From Frigoribacterium sp. SL97 (GTDB taxonomy: Bacteria > Actinomycetota > Actinomycetes > Actinomycetales > Microbacteriaceae), in contig NZ_CP113062.1 of assembly GCF_026625765.1 (NCBI RefSeq), forward strand, positions 1,550,001 to 1,614,000: DNA of 64,000 bases. Direction: 5' to 3'. Below, in pieces: positions 31,590-39,685 of the stretch (positions are counted from its first letter, which is position 1; every line of letters starts with the position of its first letter). The notes below the pieces were generated by a model that ran no database searches, was not told the origin of the DNA, and saw only the letters and a list, made by a program, of their open reading frames with translations. The position numbers were made by a program, and so were the translations under genes.

Positions 31590-32336
31590 ATGAGCGAGTT
31601 CTGCACCACCCCCGCCCTGACCCTGTTCCCCGCCGTCGACGTGGCGGGCGGTCAGGCCGTGCGCCTGACCCAGGGTGAGGCCGGCAGCGAGACGAACTAC
31701 GGCGACCCGGTCTCGGCAGCCGACGACTGGGCGAGCCAGGGCGCCGAATGGCTGCACCTGGTCGACCTCGACGCCGCCTTCGGGCGCGGAGACAACCGCG
31801 CCGTCATCAAGAGGGTCATCAAGCAGGTCAAGGGCGTCAACGTCGAGCTCAGCGGTGGCATCCGCGACGACAAGTCCCTCGAGGACGCGTTGAGCACCGG
31901 CGTGAAGCGCATCAACCTCGGCACCGCGGCCCTCGAGAACCCCGAATGGGCCGCCCACGTCATCGCCGAGTACGGCGAGGCGGTGGCCGTCGGGCTCGAC
32001 GTCCGGGGCACCACGCTGGCGGCGCGGGGTTGGACCGAAGAGGGCGGCGATCTCTGGACCGTCCTCGCGCGGCTCGAAGAGGCCGGCTGTGCGCGCTACG
32101 TCGTGACCGACGTGACTAAGGACGGCACGCTCCAGGGTCCCAACGTCGACCTGTTGCGTCAGGTGATGGAGCACACCGATCGTCCGGTGATCGCCTCGGG
32201 GGGCATCTCGAGCCTCGACGACCTCGTGGCTCTGCGTGAGCTCGTGCCGCAGGGGCTCGAGGGCGCCATCGTCGGCAAGGCGCTCTACTCGGGAGCCTTC
32301 ACCCTCGGCGCAGCCCTCGACGTCGCGTCGAACTGA
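31590..32336 (+). CDS. priA: Bifunctional ProFAR/PRA isomerase (PriA) or HisA
   Basis: A 248-residue (beta/alpha)8 isomerase. The two catalytic aspartates are in FPAVDVAGG (about residue 16) and VTDVTKDGTL (about 173); phosphate-binding loops are LSGGIRDDKS and ASGGISS. In actinobacteria this gene normally encodes PriA, serving both histidine and tryptophan synthesis. Whether a separate trpF exists cannot be seen here, so dual function is inferred. GAGAGAG precedes the ATG. The stop shares a base with the next start (TGATG). Confidence 0.92.
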   Translation: MSEFCTTPALTLFPAVDVAGGQAVRLTQGEAGSETNYGDPVSAADDWASQGAEWLHLVDLDAAFGRGDNRAVIKRVIKQVKGVNVELSGGIRDDKSLEDALSTGVKRINLGTAALENPEWAAHVIAEYGEAVAVGLDVRGTTLAARGWTEEGGDLWTVLARLEEAGCARYVVTDVTKDGTLQGPNVDLLRQVMEHTDRPVIASGGISSLDDLVALRELVPQGLEGAIVGKALYSGAFTLGAALDVASN

Positions 32337-33139
32337 TGACGACCGCGCCGGGCGGACCGGGGCACGCACACGACGATCCCGGTCCCGGCGGAGACAGCGC
32401 CGGGCGTCCGTGGGCCGGGCGAACCTTCGACCATCACGACACGGCGCACGCCGGAGACGACGGGTCCGCCGACCCGGACCTGCTCGACGCCCTCCTCGGG
32501 TTCCGCGAGGGGCGGCTCGGAGAGAGCGACGTCGTCGACGCCCTCCGTCCGGCGCGCCTGCTCGTGCCTCTGGTCGCCGTGGCGGGGGACGAAGGTCTCG
32601 ACGACCACGATCGCCGCGTCGACAAGACGCAGGAGCTCTCCATCGTCACGGTCTCCGGTCCGGACGGCCGGGACGTGTTGCCGGCATTCACCTCGGTCGA
32701 GACCTTGACGCGGTGGCGCCCCGCTGCCCGACCGGTGCCGGTGGAGGCTCGGCGCGTGGCCCTCGCGGCCGCCTCGGAGTCGACCGACCGCATCGTGGTC
32801 GACCCCGGATCGATCACCGAGTTCGGTCTGCGTCGTCCGGCCGTCTGGGCCGTCGCGCAAGACCTCCCGTGGGTGCCGAGCCACCACGACGAAGACGTCC
32901 TGCGCGCGTTCCTCGACGCGTCACGTGACGAGGAGGCGCTGGTCAGCCTGGTCGTCGCGCCCGGCTATCGAGACGCCCGGCTCGGTGCCCCCGAGATCGT
33001 CGTCCAGCTGGGCGTGGCGCCGGGTCTGGACCGCGACGCCCTGCACGCGTTGCTGCAGCGACTGCAGGCGGCCTGGGCCGCCGATCCGGTGATCGCCGAC
33101 CGGGTCGACAGCATGTCGGTGAAGGTCGTCCCGGGCTGA
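32336..33139 (+). CDS. SseB family protein
   Basis: A 267-residue protein with the SseB N-terminal domain pattern (LLDALLGFREGRLGESDVVD; ARLLVPLVAV; DVLPAFTSVETLTRW). The first 45 residues are Gly/Pro/Asp-rich. The C-terminal half (about 185-267) has the SseB_C-like feature EIVVQLGVAPGLDRDALHALL. No enzymatic motif is seen and the role in actinobacteria is unknown. Start is coupled to priA by TGATG; the his-sseB order is common in Microbacteriaceae. Confidence 0.85.
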   Translation: MTTAPGGPGHAHDDPGPGGDSAGRPWAGRTFDHHDTAHAGDDGSADPDLLDALLGFREGRLGESDVVDALRPARLLVPLVAVAGDEGLDDHDRRVDKTQELSIVTVSGPDGRDVLPAFTSVETLTRWRPAARPVPVEARRVALAAASESTDRIVVDPGSITEFGLRRPAVWAVAQDLPWVPSHHDEDVLRAFLDASRDEEALVSLVVAPGYRDARLGAPEIVVQLGVAPGLDRDALHALLQRLQAAWAADPVIADRVDSMSVKVVPG

Positions 33140-33196
33140 GGACGAGCCGTCCGTCAGGGTGCGGGAGCCGGACGCGCGGTACGGGGGACGCGCCGT

Positions 33197-33637
33197 TCAG
33201 TTGACGGGGCCGGTGTACTTCTCGCCGGGGCCCTGGCCGATCGCGTCGGGGATGGCCGACGCTTCACGGAAGGCGAGTTGCAGCGATCGCAGGCCGTCGC
33301 GGAGCGCCCGGGCGTGCTGGTCGCCGATCTCGGGTGCGCTGGCGGTCACGAGTCCGGCGAGGGAGGTGATGAGCTTGCGGGCCTCGTCGAGGTCGGTCTG
33401 TCGCTGCGGATCGTCGGCCAGGCCGACCTTCACCGCGGCGGCGCTCATCAGGTGGACGCAGACGGTGTTGATGACCTCGACCGCGTTGACGTCGGCGATG
33501 TCACGGGCGGCGTCGTCACCGAAGTGCAGATCGTCCTCGAACCGCGCCGTCGCGGGGGAGGTGTCGGGCGACGTGGCCGGTGCCGGATCGCCGAAGCGGG
33601 CGTCGGGAATGGGTGCGTCGTCGGGGGAGTGGCTCAC
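33197..33637 (-). CDS. DUF1844 domain protein
   Basis: A 146-residue protein. The DUF1844 core occupies about residues 40-115 (INTVCVHLMSAAAVKVGLAD; DLDEARKLITSLAGLV). The N-terminal 38 residues are Pro/Asp-rich and the C-terminus is a short amphipathic helix. Homologues lie next to infC in many actinobacteria. GTG start with AGAGGA about 10 nt upstream. It diverges from infC. Function unknown. Confidence 0.85.
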   Translation of the reverse strand: MSHSPDDAPIPDARFGDPAPATSPDTSPATARFEDDLHFGDDAARDIADVNAVEVINTVCVHLMSAAAVKVGLADDPQRQTDLDEARKLITSLAGLVTASAPEIGDQHARALRDGLRSLQLAFREASAIPDAIGQGPGEKYTGPVN

Positions 33638-33652
33638 GAACTGATCCTCTGC

Positions 33653-33928
33653 TAAACTCGTCCAGGCTCGGAGCGTCTGCTCCGTGCGAAAGTGGAGATT
33701 CTCCCACCCGCGCTTGACCGTTAGACAAGGTTACCGGGTTGTTGGCACCCCGTTCGATCAGCACCACCGTTCCACCTCGTTCCTCGTCAGAGGCATCGGG
33801 CAGACGGTGATCGAGCAGCCAGGGTGCGGTGTGATGCGTCGTCAGACGGTGCCCGCACGAAACTCCTCTTTCTCTGGCGAGGCCGTCCGGCCCCGCCAGA
33901 TGCAGAAATGACGACAGAGGAGTTCCGC
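33653..33928 (+). promoter_or_regulatory. Candidate structured 5' leader of infC-rpmI-rplT
   Basis: TAAACT at 33653-33658 is a possible -10 giving a leader of about 260 nt. It could fold CGGAGC/GCTCCG (33669-33674 with 33679-33684) and a 7-bp stem TCTGGCG/CGCCAGA (33873-33879 with 33894-33900). AACTCCTCT (33861-33869) is perfectly complementary to AGAGGAGTT (33916-33924), which contains the infC Shine-Dalgarno. This arrangement could hide the ribosome-binding site. Alternative promoters further downstream (TTGACC at 33714) cannot be excluded. Confidence 0.5.
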
Positions 33929-34558
33929 ATCAGCGATCCCCGTACGAACGACCGTATCCGCGTCCCCGAGGTCCGCCTCGTCGGGCCCGCAGGTGAGCAG
34001 ATCGGCGTCGTTCCCATCGCCATGGCCCTGCGTCTCGCCGCAGAGGCCGAGCTCGACCTGGTCGAGGTGGCCCCCAACTCGAAGCCTCCCGTGGCCAAGA
34101 TCATGGATCACGGAAAGTTCAAGTACGAGGCTGCGCAGAAGGCGAAAGAAGCCCGTCGCAACCAGGCGAACACGATCCTCAAAGAGGTCCGTTTCCGCCT
34201 GAAGATCGACAAGCACGACTACGAGACGAAGCGCAAGCGCGCCGAGGGCTTCCTCCAGGGCGGCGACAAGGTCAAGGCCATGATCCTGTTCCGTGGTCGC
34301 GAGCAGTCGCGTCCCGACCAGGGTGTCCGCCTGCTCCAGCGCTTCGCCGAAGACGTCTCCGAGTGGGGCAGCGTCGAGTCGACGCCCACCATCGACGGCC
34401 GCAACATGGTGATGGTCATCGGCCCGCACAAGAACAAGTCCGAGGCCAAGGCCGAGGCAGAAGCTCGCAAGGCGGCCAACAAGCCGCCGAAGCACCCGAC
34501 GTCCGACGAGGTCCCGGCCGATGCACCGGCCGAGCGACCGACAGAAGAAAGTAAGTAA
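33929..34558 (+). CDS. infC: Translation initiation factor IF-3, probable AUC start
   Basis: A factor of about 209 residues that binds the 30S subunit and checks start-codon pairing. NDRIRVPEVRLVGPAGEQIG is the N-terminal domain; EARRNQANTILKEVRFRLKI and PTIDGRNMVMVIGP are the linker and C-terminal domain. A 25-residue Lys/Ala/Pro-rich tail follows. The Shine-Dalgarno AGAGGAG (33916-33922) lies 6 nt before an in-frame ATC (33929) that gives ISDPRTNDRIRV, the normal N-terminus. infC genes typically use such rare starts for autoregulation. The in-frame ATG at 33908 would add 7 residues but has no ribosome-binding site. Operon: infC-rpmI-rplT. Confidence 0.94.
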   Translation: MSDPRTNDRIRVPEVRLVGPAGEQIGVVPIAMALRLAAEAELDLVEVAPNSKPPVAKIMDHGKFKYEAAQKAKEARRNQANTILKEVRFRLKIDKHDYETKRKRAEGFLQGGDKVKAMILFRGREQSRPDQGVRLLQRFAEDVSEWGSVESTPTIDGRNMVMVIGPHKNKSEAKAEAEARKAANKPPKHPTSDEVPADAPAERPTEESK

Positions 34559-34561
34559 GAC

Positions 34562-34756
34562 ATGCCCAAGCAGAAGACCCACTCCGGCGCCAAGAAGCGC
34601 TTCAAGGTCACCGGTTCCGGCAAGATCATGAAGCAGCAGGCTGGCATGCGCCACAACCTCGAGGTGAAGAGCGCCAAGCGCAAGGCTCGCCTGAACCAGG
34701 ACCAGGTGCTCGCTCCCGCCGACGCCAAGGTCGCCAAGAAGCTTCTCGGTCACTGA
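34562..34756 (+). CDS. rpmI: 50S ribosomal protein L35
   Basis: A 64-residue basic protein beginning MPKQKTHSGAKKRFKVTGSG, an unmistakable L35. It starts 3 bp after the infC stop and is likely co-translated. Confidence 0.98.
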   Translation: MPKQKTHSGAKKRFKVTGSGKIMKQQAGMRHNLEVKSAKRKARLNQDQVLAPADAKVAKKLLGH

Positions 34757-34786
34757 CCGCTGACACGAACGTAGAGGAACAAGAAA

Positions 34787-35173
34787 ATGGCAAGAGTCAA
34801 GAGAGCGGTCAACGCCGCCAAGAAGCGTCGCGTCATCCTCGAGCGTGCCGAGGGTTACCGCGGTCAGCGTTCGCGCCTGTACCGCAAGGCCAAAGAGCAG
34901 GTCACGCACTCGCTCGTCTACTCGTACCGTGACCGTCGTGCGCGCAAGGGCGAGTTCCGTCGTCTGTGGATCCAGCGCATCAACGCCGCGTCGCGTGCGA
35001 ACGGCCTGACCTACAACCGCCTCATCCAGGGTCTGTCCCTGGCCGGCGTCGAGGTCGACCGTCGCATCCTGGCCGAGCTGGCCGTCAACGAGCCCGCCAC
35101 GTTCGCGTCGCTCGTCGCCACCGCCAAGGCCGCGCTGCCCGCCGACACCTCGGCCCCCAAGGTCGCCGCGTAG
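34787..35173 (+). CDS. rplT: 50S ribosomal protein L20
   Basis: A 128-residue protein required early in 50S assembly. MARVKRAVNAAKKRRVILER and RDRRARKGEFRRLWIQRINA are diagnostic. GAGGAACAAG precedes the ATG. In Firmicutes L20 represses this operon through leader RNA; whether that happens here is unknown. Confidence 0.98.
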   Translation: MARVKRAVNAAKKRRVILERAEGYRGQRSRLYRKAKEQVTHSLVYSYRDRRARKGEFRRLWIQRINAASRANGLTYNRLIQGLSLAGVEVDRRILAELAVNEPATFASLVATAKAALPADTSAPKVAA

Positions 35174-35196
35174 TCGCACCCGCACCACCCTCGAGG

Positions 35197-35234
35197 CCCG
35201 ACGGCCCGACACCCACCCCGGTGTCGCCGTCGGG
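35197..35234 (+). terminator. Hairpin terminator after rplT
   Basis: Two stacked stems, 35197-35204 with 35227-35234 and 35207-35213 with 35220-35226, with a 2-nt bulge on the 5' side, 24 bases after the rplT stop. Confidence 0.7.
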
Positions 35235-35283
35235 TCTCGTGCGTCCGCGGCAGGCGGTGGTCCTCGTGCGGCATCATGGACGG

Positions 35284-36099
35284 GTGCCCCACGACTCCCT
35301 GCTCGACAATCCCCGTTCACCCCGAGTCCGGGCGGTGGCCAAGCTCTCGAAGCGCGACGCTCGCACCGAGACCCGCACGTTCCTGCTCGAAGGGCCGCAG
35401 TCCGTCGGTGAGGCCCTGGCCTTCCGGCCCGAGCTGATCGTCGAACTCTTCGGCACCCCGACGGCTCTCGAGCGTTACCCCGAGGTGGCGGTCGCCGCCG
35501 GGGCGGAGGGCATCGACGTCCAGTTCGTCACCGAGCCGGTGCTCGAGGCCATGGCCGACACGGTCACGCCACAGGGCATCGTCGCCGTCTGTCGGCAGTT
35601 CCCCACGTCGGTCAAGGACGTCTTCGCCGCCGAGCCGAAGCTCGTCGTGATCCTCGAGGAAGTCCGCGACCCCGGCAACGCGGGCACCATCATCCGGGCC
35701 GCGGACGCCGCGGGTGCCGACGCCGTCATCATGACCGGTCGCAGCGTCGACCTCTACAACCCCAAGGTCGTCCGGTCCACGACGGGTTCGCTGTTCCACG
35801 TGCCGGTCGCCGTGGGCGTCGAGTTGCCGGCGATCGTCGACCGGTGTCGTGAGATCGGCCTCCAGGTGCTCGCCGCCGACGTCAAGGGAGACGACCTGCT
35901 CGCCGCCCGCACCGAGGGCGTGCTCGCCGAGCCGACCGCCTGGCTCTTCGGCAACGAGGCCCGGGGTCTCACCGACGCCGACCTCGCGCGTGCCGACCGC
36001 ACCTTGGTCGTGCCCATCTACGGTCACGCCGAATCGATGAACCTCGCGACGGCGGCCTCGGTGTGCCTCTACGAGAGCGCCTTCGCCCACCGCGGCTAG
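35284..36099 (+). CDS. SpoU/TrmH-family RNA 2'-O-methyltransferase (TsnR-like)
   Basis: A 271-residue knotted (SPOUT) methyltransferase. The N-terminal substrate-binding domain includes RTETRTFLLEGPQSVGEAL. The three SpoU motifs are clear: DPGNAGTIIRAADAAG (about residues 126-141), FGNEARGL (about 222-229) and SMNLATAASVCLYE near the end. The infC-rpmI-rplT-tsnR order is as in mycobacteria. The rRNA or tRNA target nucleotide is not predictable. The GTG lies 6 nt after CATCAT, a weaker leaderless -10 candidate. Confidence 0.93.
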   Translation: MPHDSLLDNPRSPRVRAVAKLSKRDARTETRTFLLEGPQSVGEALAFRPELIVELFGTPTALERYPEVAVAAGAEGIDVQFVTEPVLEAMADTVTPQGIVAVCRQFPTSVKDVFAAEPKLVVILEEVRDPGNAGTIIRAADAAGADAVIMTGRSVDLYNPKVVRSTTGSLFHVPVAVGVELPAIVDRCREIGLQVLAADVKGDDLLAARTEGVLAEPTAWLFGNEARGLTDADLARADRTLVVPIYGHAESMNLATAASVCLYESAFAHRG

Positions 36100-36124
36100 C
36101 GCCTCCTCGTCTCGCAGGAGGCGC
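36099..36124 (+). terminator. Hairpin built from paired repeat motifs
   Basis: GCGCCTCCT (36099-36107), an 8-nt loop and AGGAGGCGC (36116-36124) form a 9-bp stem starting at the rlmB-like stop codon. The right arm is an exact CAGGAGGCGCG copy (36115-36125). Likely a terminator. Confidence 0.65.
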
Positions 36125-36193
36125 GGGTCGGGTCGGGCACTCTGGTCGCGGTGGGACGCGTCGTTTCGTTTTCATTAAGAATCCACTGTGAAT

Positions 36194-36222
36194 TTGACCC
36201 CGACCTGGGGGTCTGTTTGTGT
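36194..36222 (+). promoter_or_regulatory. Candidate promoter of the amino-acid importer genes
   Basis: TTGACC (36194-36199), 17 nt and TTGTGT (36217-36222), 6 nt before the gluA ATG. A GACCCC-N6-GGGGTC inverted repeat (36196-36213) lies in the spacer, and an unusually AT-rich stretch (36165-36195) precedes the -35. The -10 match is weak. Confidence 0.4.
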
Positions 36223-36228
36223 GGGCGC

Positions 36229-36966
36229 ATGGAACCCCTCGTCGTGGTCGACCACGTCAACAAGCACTTCGGTGACCTCCACGTCCTGAAGGACATCACC
36301 ACGACGGTGGGCAAGGGTGAGGTGGTCGTCGTGATCGGCCCGAGCGGTTCGGGCAAGTCGACCCTCTGCCGGGCGATCAACCGCCTCGAGACCATCGACG
36401 ACGGCGTCATCACGATCGACGGCACGCGTCTGCCCGAAGAAGGTGCGGCTCTCGCCCGCCTGCGCGCCGACGTCGGCATGGTGTTCCAGAGCTTCAACCT
36501 CTTCTCGCACAAGACCATCCTCGAGAACGTCATGCTGGGCCAGCTCAAGGTGCGGAAGCGCACCAAGGCCGAGGCGCGCGAGCGGGCGATGCAGTTGCTC
36601 GAGCGGGTCGGCGTCGCGAACCAGGCCGACAAGATGCCGTCCCAGCTCTCGGGCGGGCAGCAGCAGCGTGTCGCGATCGCCCGGGCACTGGCGATGGACC
36701 CCAAGGTGATGCTCCTGGACGAGCCCACCAGCGCACTCGACCCCGAGATGATCACCGAGGTGCTCGACGTCATGGTGCAGCTCGCGAAGGACGGCATGAC
36801 GATGATCGTCGTCACCCACGAGATGGGGTTCGCGCGCAAGGCCGCCGATCGCGTCGTCTTCATGGCCGACGGTCAGATCGTCGAAGAGGCGACGCCCGAG
36901 AAGTTCTTCACCGACCCCCAGTCGACCCGCGCCCAGGACTTCCTCGCGAAGATCCTCACGCACTGA
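36229..36966 (+). CDS. gluA: Glutamate-type amino acid ABC transporter ATPase
   Basis: A 245-residue polar-amino-acid importer ATPase. Walker A GPSGSGKST (about residues 37-45), Q-loop in VFQSFNLFSH, signature LSGGQQQR, Walker B LLLDEPTSALD, H-loop in VTHEMGFA. The MGFARKAADRVVFM segment is typical of the HisP/GlnQ/GluA group. Together with gluBCD it forms a four-gene importer arranged as in Corynebacterium gluABCD; glutamate is the likely but unproven substrate. No Shine-Dalgarno precedes the ATG. Confidence 0.93.
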   Translation: MEPLVVVDHVNKHFGDLHVLKDITTTVGKGEVVVVIGPSGSGKSTLCRAINRLETIDDGVITIDGTRLPEEGAALARLRADVGMVFQSFNLFSHKTILENVMLGQLKVRKRTKAEARERAMQLLERVGVANQADKMPSQLSGGQQQRVAIARALAMDPKVMLLDEPTSALDPEMITEVLDVMVQLAKDGMTMIVVTHEMGFARKAADRVVFMADGQIVEEATPEKFFTDPQSTRAQDFLAKILTH

Positions 36967-37069
36967 GCGGGCGCGGCCGAGTCCGCGACCCGTTCCCCGG
37001 CACCCGAACAGCCGGCCCACGACACCCGATCGCCGCCCGGCGTCCGGGTCACCCAGCAAGGAGATCAGA

Positions 37070-37933
37070 ATGCGACTCAGCAAGGGATTCGTCGCCGTAG
37101 CCGCAGCAGCCGCCGTGGTCCTCGGCCTCTCGGCCTGCACCGACTCGTCGGCCCCGGCCGTCGACGTCGAGACGCCGGCCGACTTCGCCGAAGGCAGCAC
37201 CATGGCCCGCCTCGCCGACGCCGGTGAGATCACCATCGGCACCAAGTTCGACCAGCCGCTGTTCGGCCTGGCCAACCCCGACGGCGTGCCCGAGGGCTTC
37301 GACGCCGAGATCGGCAAGCTCGTCGCCGCGAAGCTCGGCATCGAAGCCGACAAGATCACGTGGGTCGAGACCGTCTCGGCCAACCGCGAGCCGTTCATCC
37401 AGAACGGCCAGGTCGACCTCGTCATCGCGACCTACACGATCAACGACGATCGCAAGAAGGTCGTCTCGTTCGCCGGCCCGTACTACACGGCCGGTCAAGA
37501 CCTGCTGGTGCTCGACGGCAACCCCGAGGGGATCGAGTCCGCCGACGACCTGGCCGGCAAGAAGGTCTGCACCGTCAGCGGCTCGACCAGCGAGAAGAAC
37601 GTGGCCGAGTACACCACCGACATCCTCGCCACCGACACGTACTCGAACTGCCTCGAGCCCCTCCGCACCGGTGCGGTGTCGGCCGTGACGACCGACAACG
37701 TCATCCTGGCCGGCCTCGCCGACCAGAACGAGGGCGAGTTCGAGGTCGTGGGGGAGACCTTCACCGAGGAGCCCTACGGCATCGGTCTGGCCCTCGACGA
37801 CACCGACTTCCGCATGTTCGTCAACGACACGCTCCAGGACGCCGAGGACGACGGCACCTGGGACGAGCTGTGGGAGAAGACCGCGGGCAAGGTGCTCGAC
37901 ACCCCGACGCCCCCCACGATCGACCGCTACTGA
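37070..37933 (+). CDS. gluB: Glutamate-type ABC transporter substrate-binding lipoprotein
   Basis: A 287-residue lipoprotein. The signal peptide ends in the lipobox LSAC with Cys23 as the lipidated residue. The mature part is an SBP_bac_3 domain: EITIGTKFDQPLFG, GFDAEIGKLVAAKLG, NGQVDLVIATYTINDDRK. AAGGAGATCAGA precedes the ATG after a 103-bp gap from gluA. A very stable hairpin follows the stop, before gluC. It captures substrate outside the membrane for GluCD. Confidence 0.95.
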   Translation: MRLSKGFVAVAAAAAVVLGLSACTDSSAPAVDVETPADFAEGSTMARLADAGEITIGTKFDQPLFGLANPDGVPEGFDAEIGKLVAAKLGIEADKITWVETVSANREPFIQNGQVDLVIATYTINDDRKKVVSFAGPYYTAGQDLLVLDGNPEGIESADDLAGKKVCTVSGSTSEKNVAEYTTDILATDTYSNCLEPLRTGAVSAVTTDNVILAGLADQNEGEFEVVGETFTEEPYGIGLALDDTDFRMFVNDTLQDAEDDGTWDELWEKTAGKVLDTPTPPTIDRY

Positions 37934-37938
37934 CACCG

Positions 37939-37975
37939 CGCGGGCACCCGGGGCGACCAGCCCCGGGTGCCCGCG
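37939..37975 (+). terminator. Intra-operon hairpin between gluB and gluC
   Basis: A perfect 16-bp stem (37939-37954 with 37960-37975) with a GACCA loop, 5 bases after the gluB stop and 24 bases before the gluC start. Likely protects the gluB message or partly terminates, raising binding protein over permease. Confidence 0.7.
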
Positions 37976-37999
37976 TCCTGCCCCGACCGAAGGACCCTG

Positions 38000-38677
38000 T
38001 TGAACCCCTTGGACGTCATCCCCGGCTTCGACGCCGTGACCGACAACTGGCCCCGCTTCTGGGACGGCTTCGTCACGACGCTCCAGCTGCTCGTTCTGTC
38101 GGGCCTCGGGGCCCTCGTGATCGGTTTCTTCGTCGCGGCTCTGCGCATCTCGCCCGTGGCGTCCTTCCGCACGTTCGCGACGGTCTACACCGAGGCGCTG
38201 CGCAACATCCCGCTCACGCTCGTGCTCTTCTTCTGCGCCTTCGTCCTGCCGTACCTCGGAGTCGACTTCGGCACGTACTTCCCGTTGGCCGTCATCGGCT
38301 TGACGGCGTACACCTCGCCGTTCGTCGCGGAGGCCATCCGGTCGGGCATCAACGGCGTCCCCGTCGGGCAGGCCGAGGCGGCCCGCAGCATCGGCCTCGG
38401 CTTCGGCCAGACGCTCGGCCACGTGATCCTCCCGCAGGCCATGCGCATGGTCGTGCCCCCACTGATCAACGTCTTCATCGCCCTCACCAAGAACACCTCG
38501 GTGGCCGGTGGTTTCTTCGTGGCCGAACTCTTCGCCGCGGGGCGCTACATCGCGAACGATCGTGGTGACGCCGTCATCACGACGCTGCTCGCCGTGGCGT
38601 CCTTCTACCTGCTCGTCACCATCACGCTCGGCCGTCTCGCCGCCGTGGTCGAGAAGAAGGTCGCAGTCCTCCGATGA
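38000..38677 (+). CDS. gluC: Amino acid ABC transporter permease GluC
   Basis: A 225-residue HisM/GlnP-family permease with about five membrane helices. It carries the EAA-type loop EAARSIGLGFGQTLGHVILPQ (in part) near residue 140. TTG at 38000 is preferred as start because GAAGGA sits 5 nt upstream; in-frame alternatives lack this. The stop overlaps gluD by 4 bp (ATGA). Confidence 0.92.
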   Translation: MNPLDVIPGFDAVTDNWPRFWDGFVTTLQLLVLSGLGALVIGFFVAALRISPVASFRTFATVYTEALRNIPLTLVLFFCAFVLPYLGVDFGTYFPLAVIGLTAYTSPFVAEAIRSGINGVPVGQAEAARSIGLGFGQTLGHVILPQAMRMVVPPLINVFIALTKNTSVAGGFFVAELFAAGRYIANDRGDAVITTLLAVASFYLLVTITLGRLAAVVEKKVAVLR

Positions 38678-39591
38678 GCACCTCCGTCCTCTACGACGCC
38701 CCGGGGCCGAGGGCCCGCCGCACCTCGCGGATCATCTCGGTGGTCGGCGTCGTGCTCGTCCTGGCCCTGGTCGCCTACCTCGTCTACCTCCTCGGCCGCC
38801 CCCGCATCAGCGCGAACGGTGCCGAGAGTCCCGGCGTGCTCGACGCGTCGCGGTGGGACATCCTCGGTGACCTCGCGCTCTGGCGGGCGATCGGTCGGGG
38901 CTGGTTGGCGACCATCCAGGCTGCGGCCGTCGCGTCGGTCCTCGCGGTGGTCATCGGCGTCCTCTTCTCGTTCCTCCGGACGGCGCGGTCCGCCTGGGTG
39001 CGCGTTCCCACGACGGTGCTGCTCGAGTTCTTCCGCGGCATGCCCGTCCTGCTGATGATGCTGTTCATCCTGTTGGTCTTCTCGACCGGCGCCTTCTGGG
39101 CCGTGGTCGCGGCGCTGGCGGTCTACAACGGGGCGCTCATCGGCGAGGCGCTGCGCGCGGGCATCGCCTCGCTGCCGAGGGGACAACGCGAGGCCGGCCT
39201 CGCGATCGGGCTCACCCCGATCCGTACGCGCTTCGCCATCGAGTTCCCGCAGGCCTTCCGTCAGATGCTGCCGATCATCCTGGCCCAGCTCGTCGTCCTG
39301 TTGAAGGACACCTCGCTCGGCTACATCGTCGGCTACGTCGAACTGACCCGGAGCGGTCTCACGCGTCTGGGCACCTATTACGGCAGCACGTACACGTTCA
39401 CCCTCTTCGCGGTCGTCCTCGTCGTCTACCTCGCCACGAACCTCCTGCTCTCGTGGGTCGTCCGCGTCGTCGACCGACGGACGGGGCGGCGTGCGGTCGT
39501 CGCCAAGCGCCCGGGCACGCCGAAGGACCCGGGCATGTTCGGACGCGGTGGTCGCTACGAGTCCGACCACGTGTCGGGCCGCGCGACCTGA
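38674..39591 (+). CDS. gluD: Amino acid ABC transporter permease GluD
   Basis: A 305-residue permease. An extra N-terminal membrane helix (IISVVGVVLVLALVAYLVYL) precedes the standard domain, which contains EFFRGMPVLLMMLFILLVF and the coupling loop REAGLAIGLTPIRTRFAIEF. The C-terminal 45 residues are basic and cytoplasmic. Forms the heterodimeric channel with GluC. Confidence 0.93.
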   Translation: MSTSVLYDAPGPRARRTSRIISVVGVVLVLALVAYLVYLLGRPRISANGAESPGVLDASRWDILGDLALWRAIGRGWLATIQAAAVASVLAVVIGVLFSFLRTARSAWVRVPTTVLLEFFRGMPVLLMMLFILLVFSTGAFWAVVAALAVYNGALIGEALRAGIASLPRGQREAGLAIGLTPIRTRFAIEFPQAFRQMLPIILAQLVVLLKDTSLGYIVGYVELTRSGLTRLGTYYGSTYTFTLFAVVLVVYLATNLLLSWVVRVVDRRTGRRAVVAKRPGTPKDPGMFGRGGRYESDHVSGRAT

Positions 39592-39615
39592 CCCGGTCCG
39601 TCCACCCGATCCCAG

Positions 39616-39653
39616 CCCGCGCCTCCTCGTCCGTCACGACCAGGAGGCGCGGG
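39616..39653 (+). terminator. Hairpin with paired repeat motifs between gluD and pheS
   Basis: CCCGCGCCTCCT (39616-39627), a 14-nt loop and AGGAGGCGCGGG (39642-39653) form a 12-bp perfect stem. The right arm is an exact CAGGAGGCGCG copy (39641-39651). Likely terminates the importer operon. Confidence 0.7.
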
Positions 39654-39671
39654 TCGCCTCCCAACGATCGC

Positions 39672-39677
39672 TAAGCT
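39672..39677 (+). promoter_or_regulatory. Candidate -10 box, pheS
   Basis: TAAGCT followed by 8 nt and GTG; near-leaderless arrangement. Confidence 0.5.
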
Positions 39678-39685
39678 TGGTTCTC

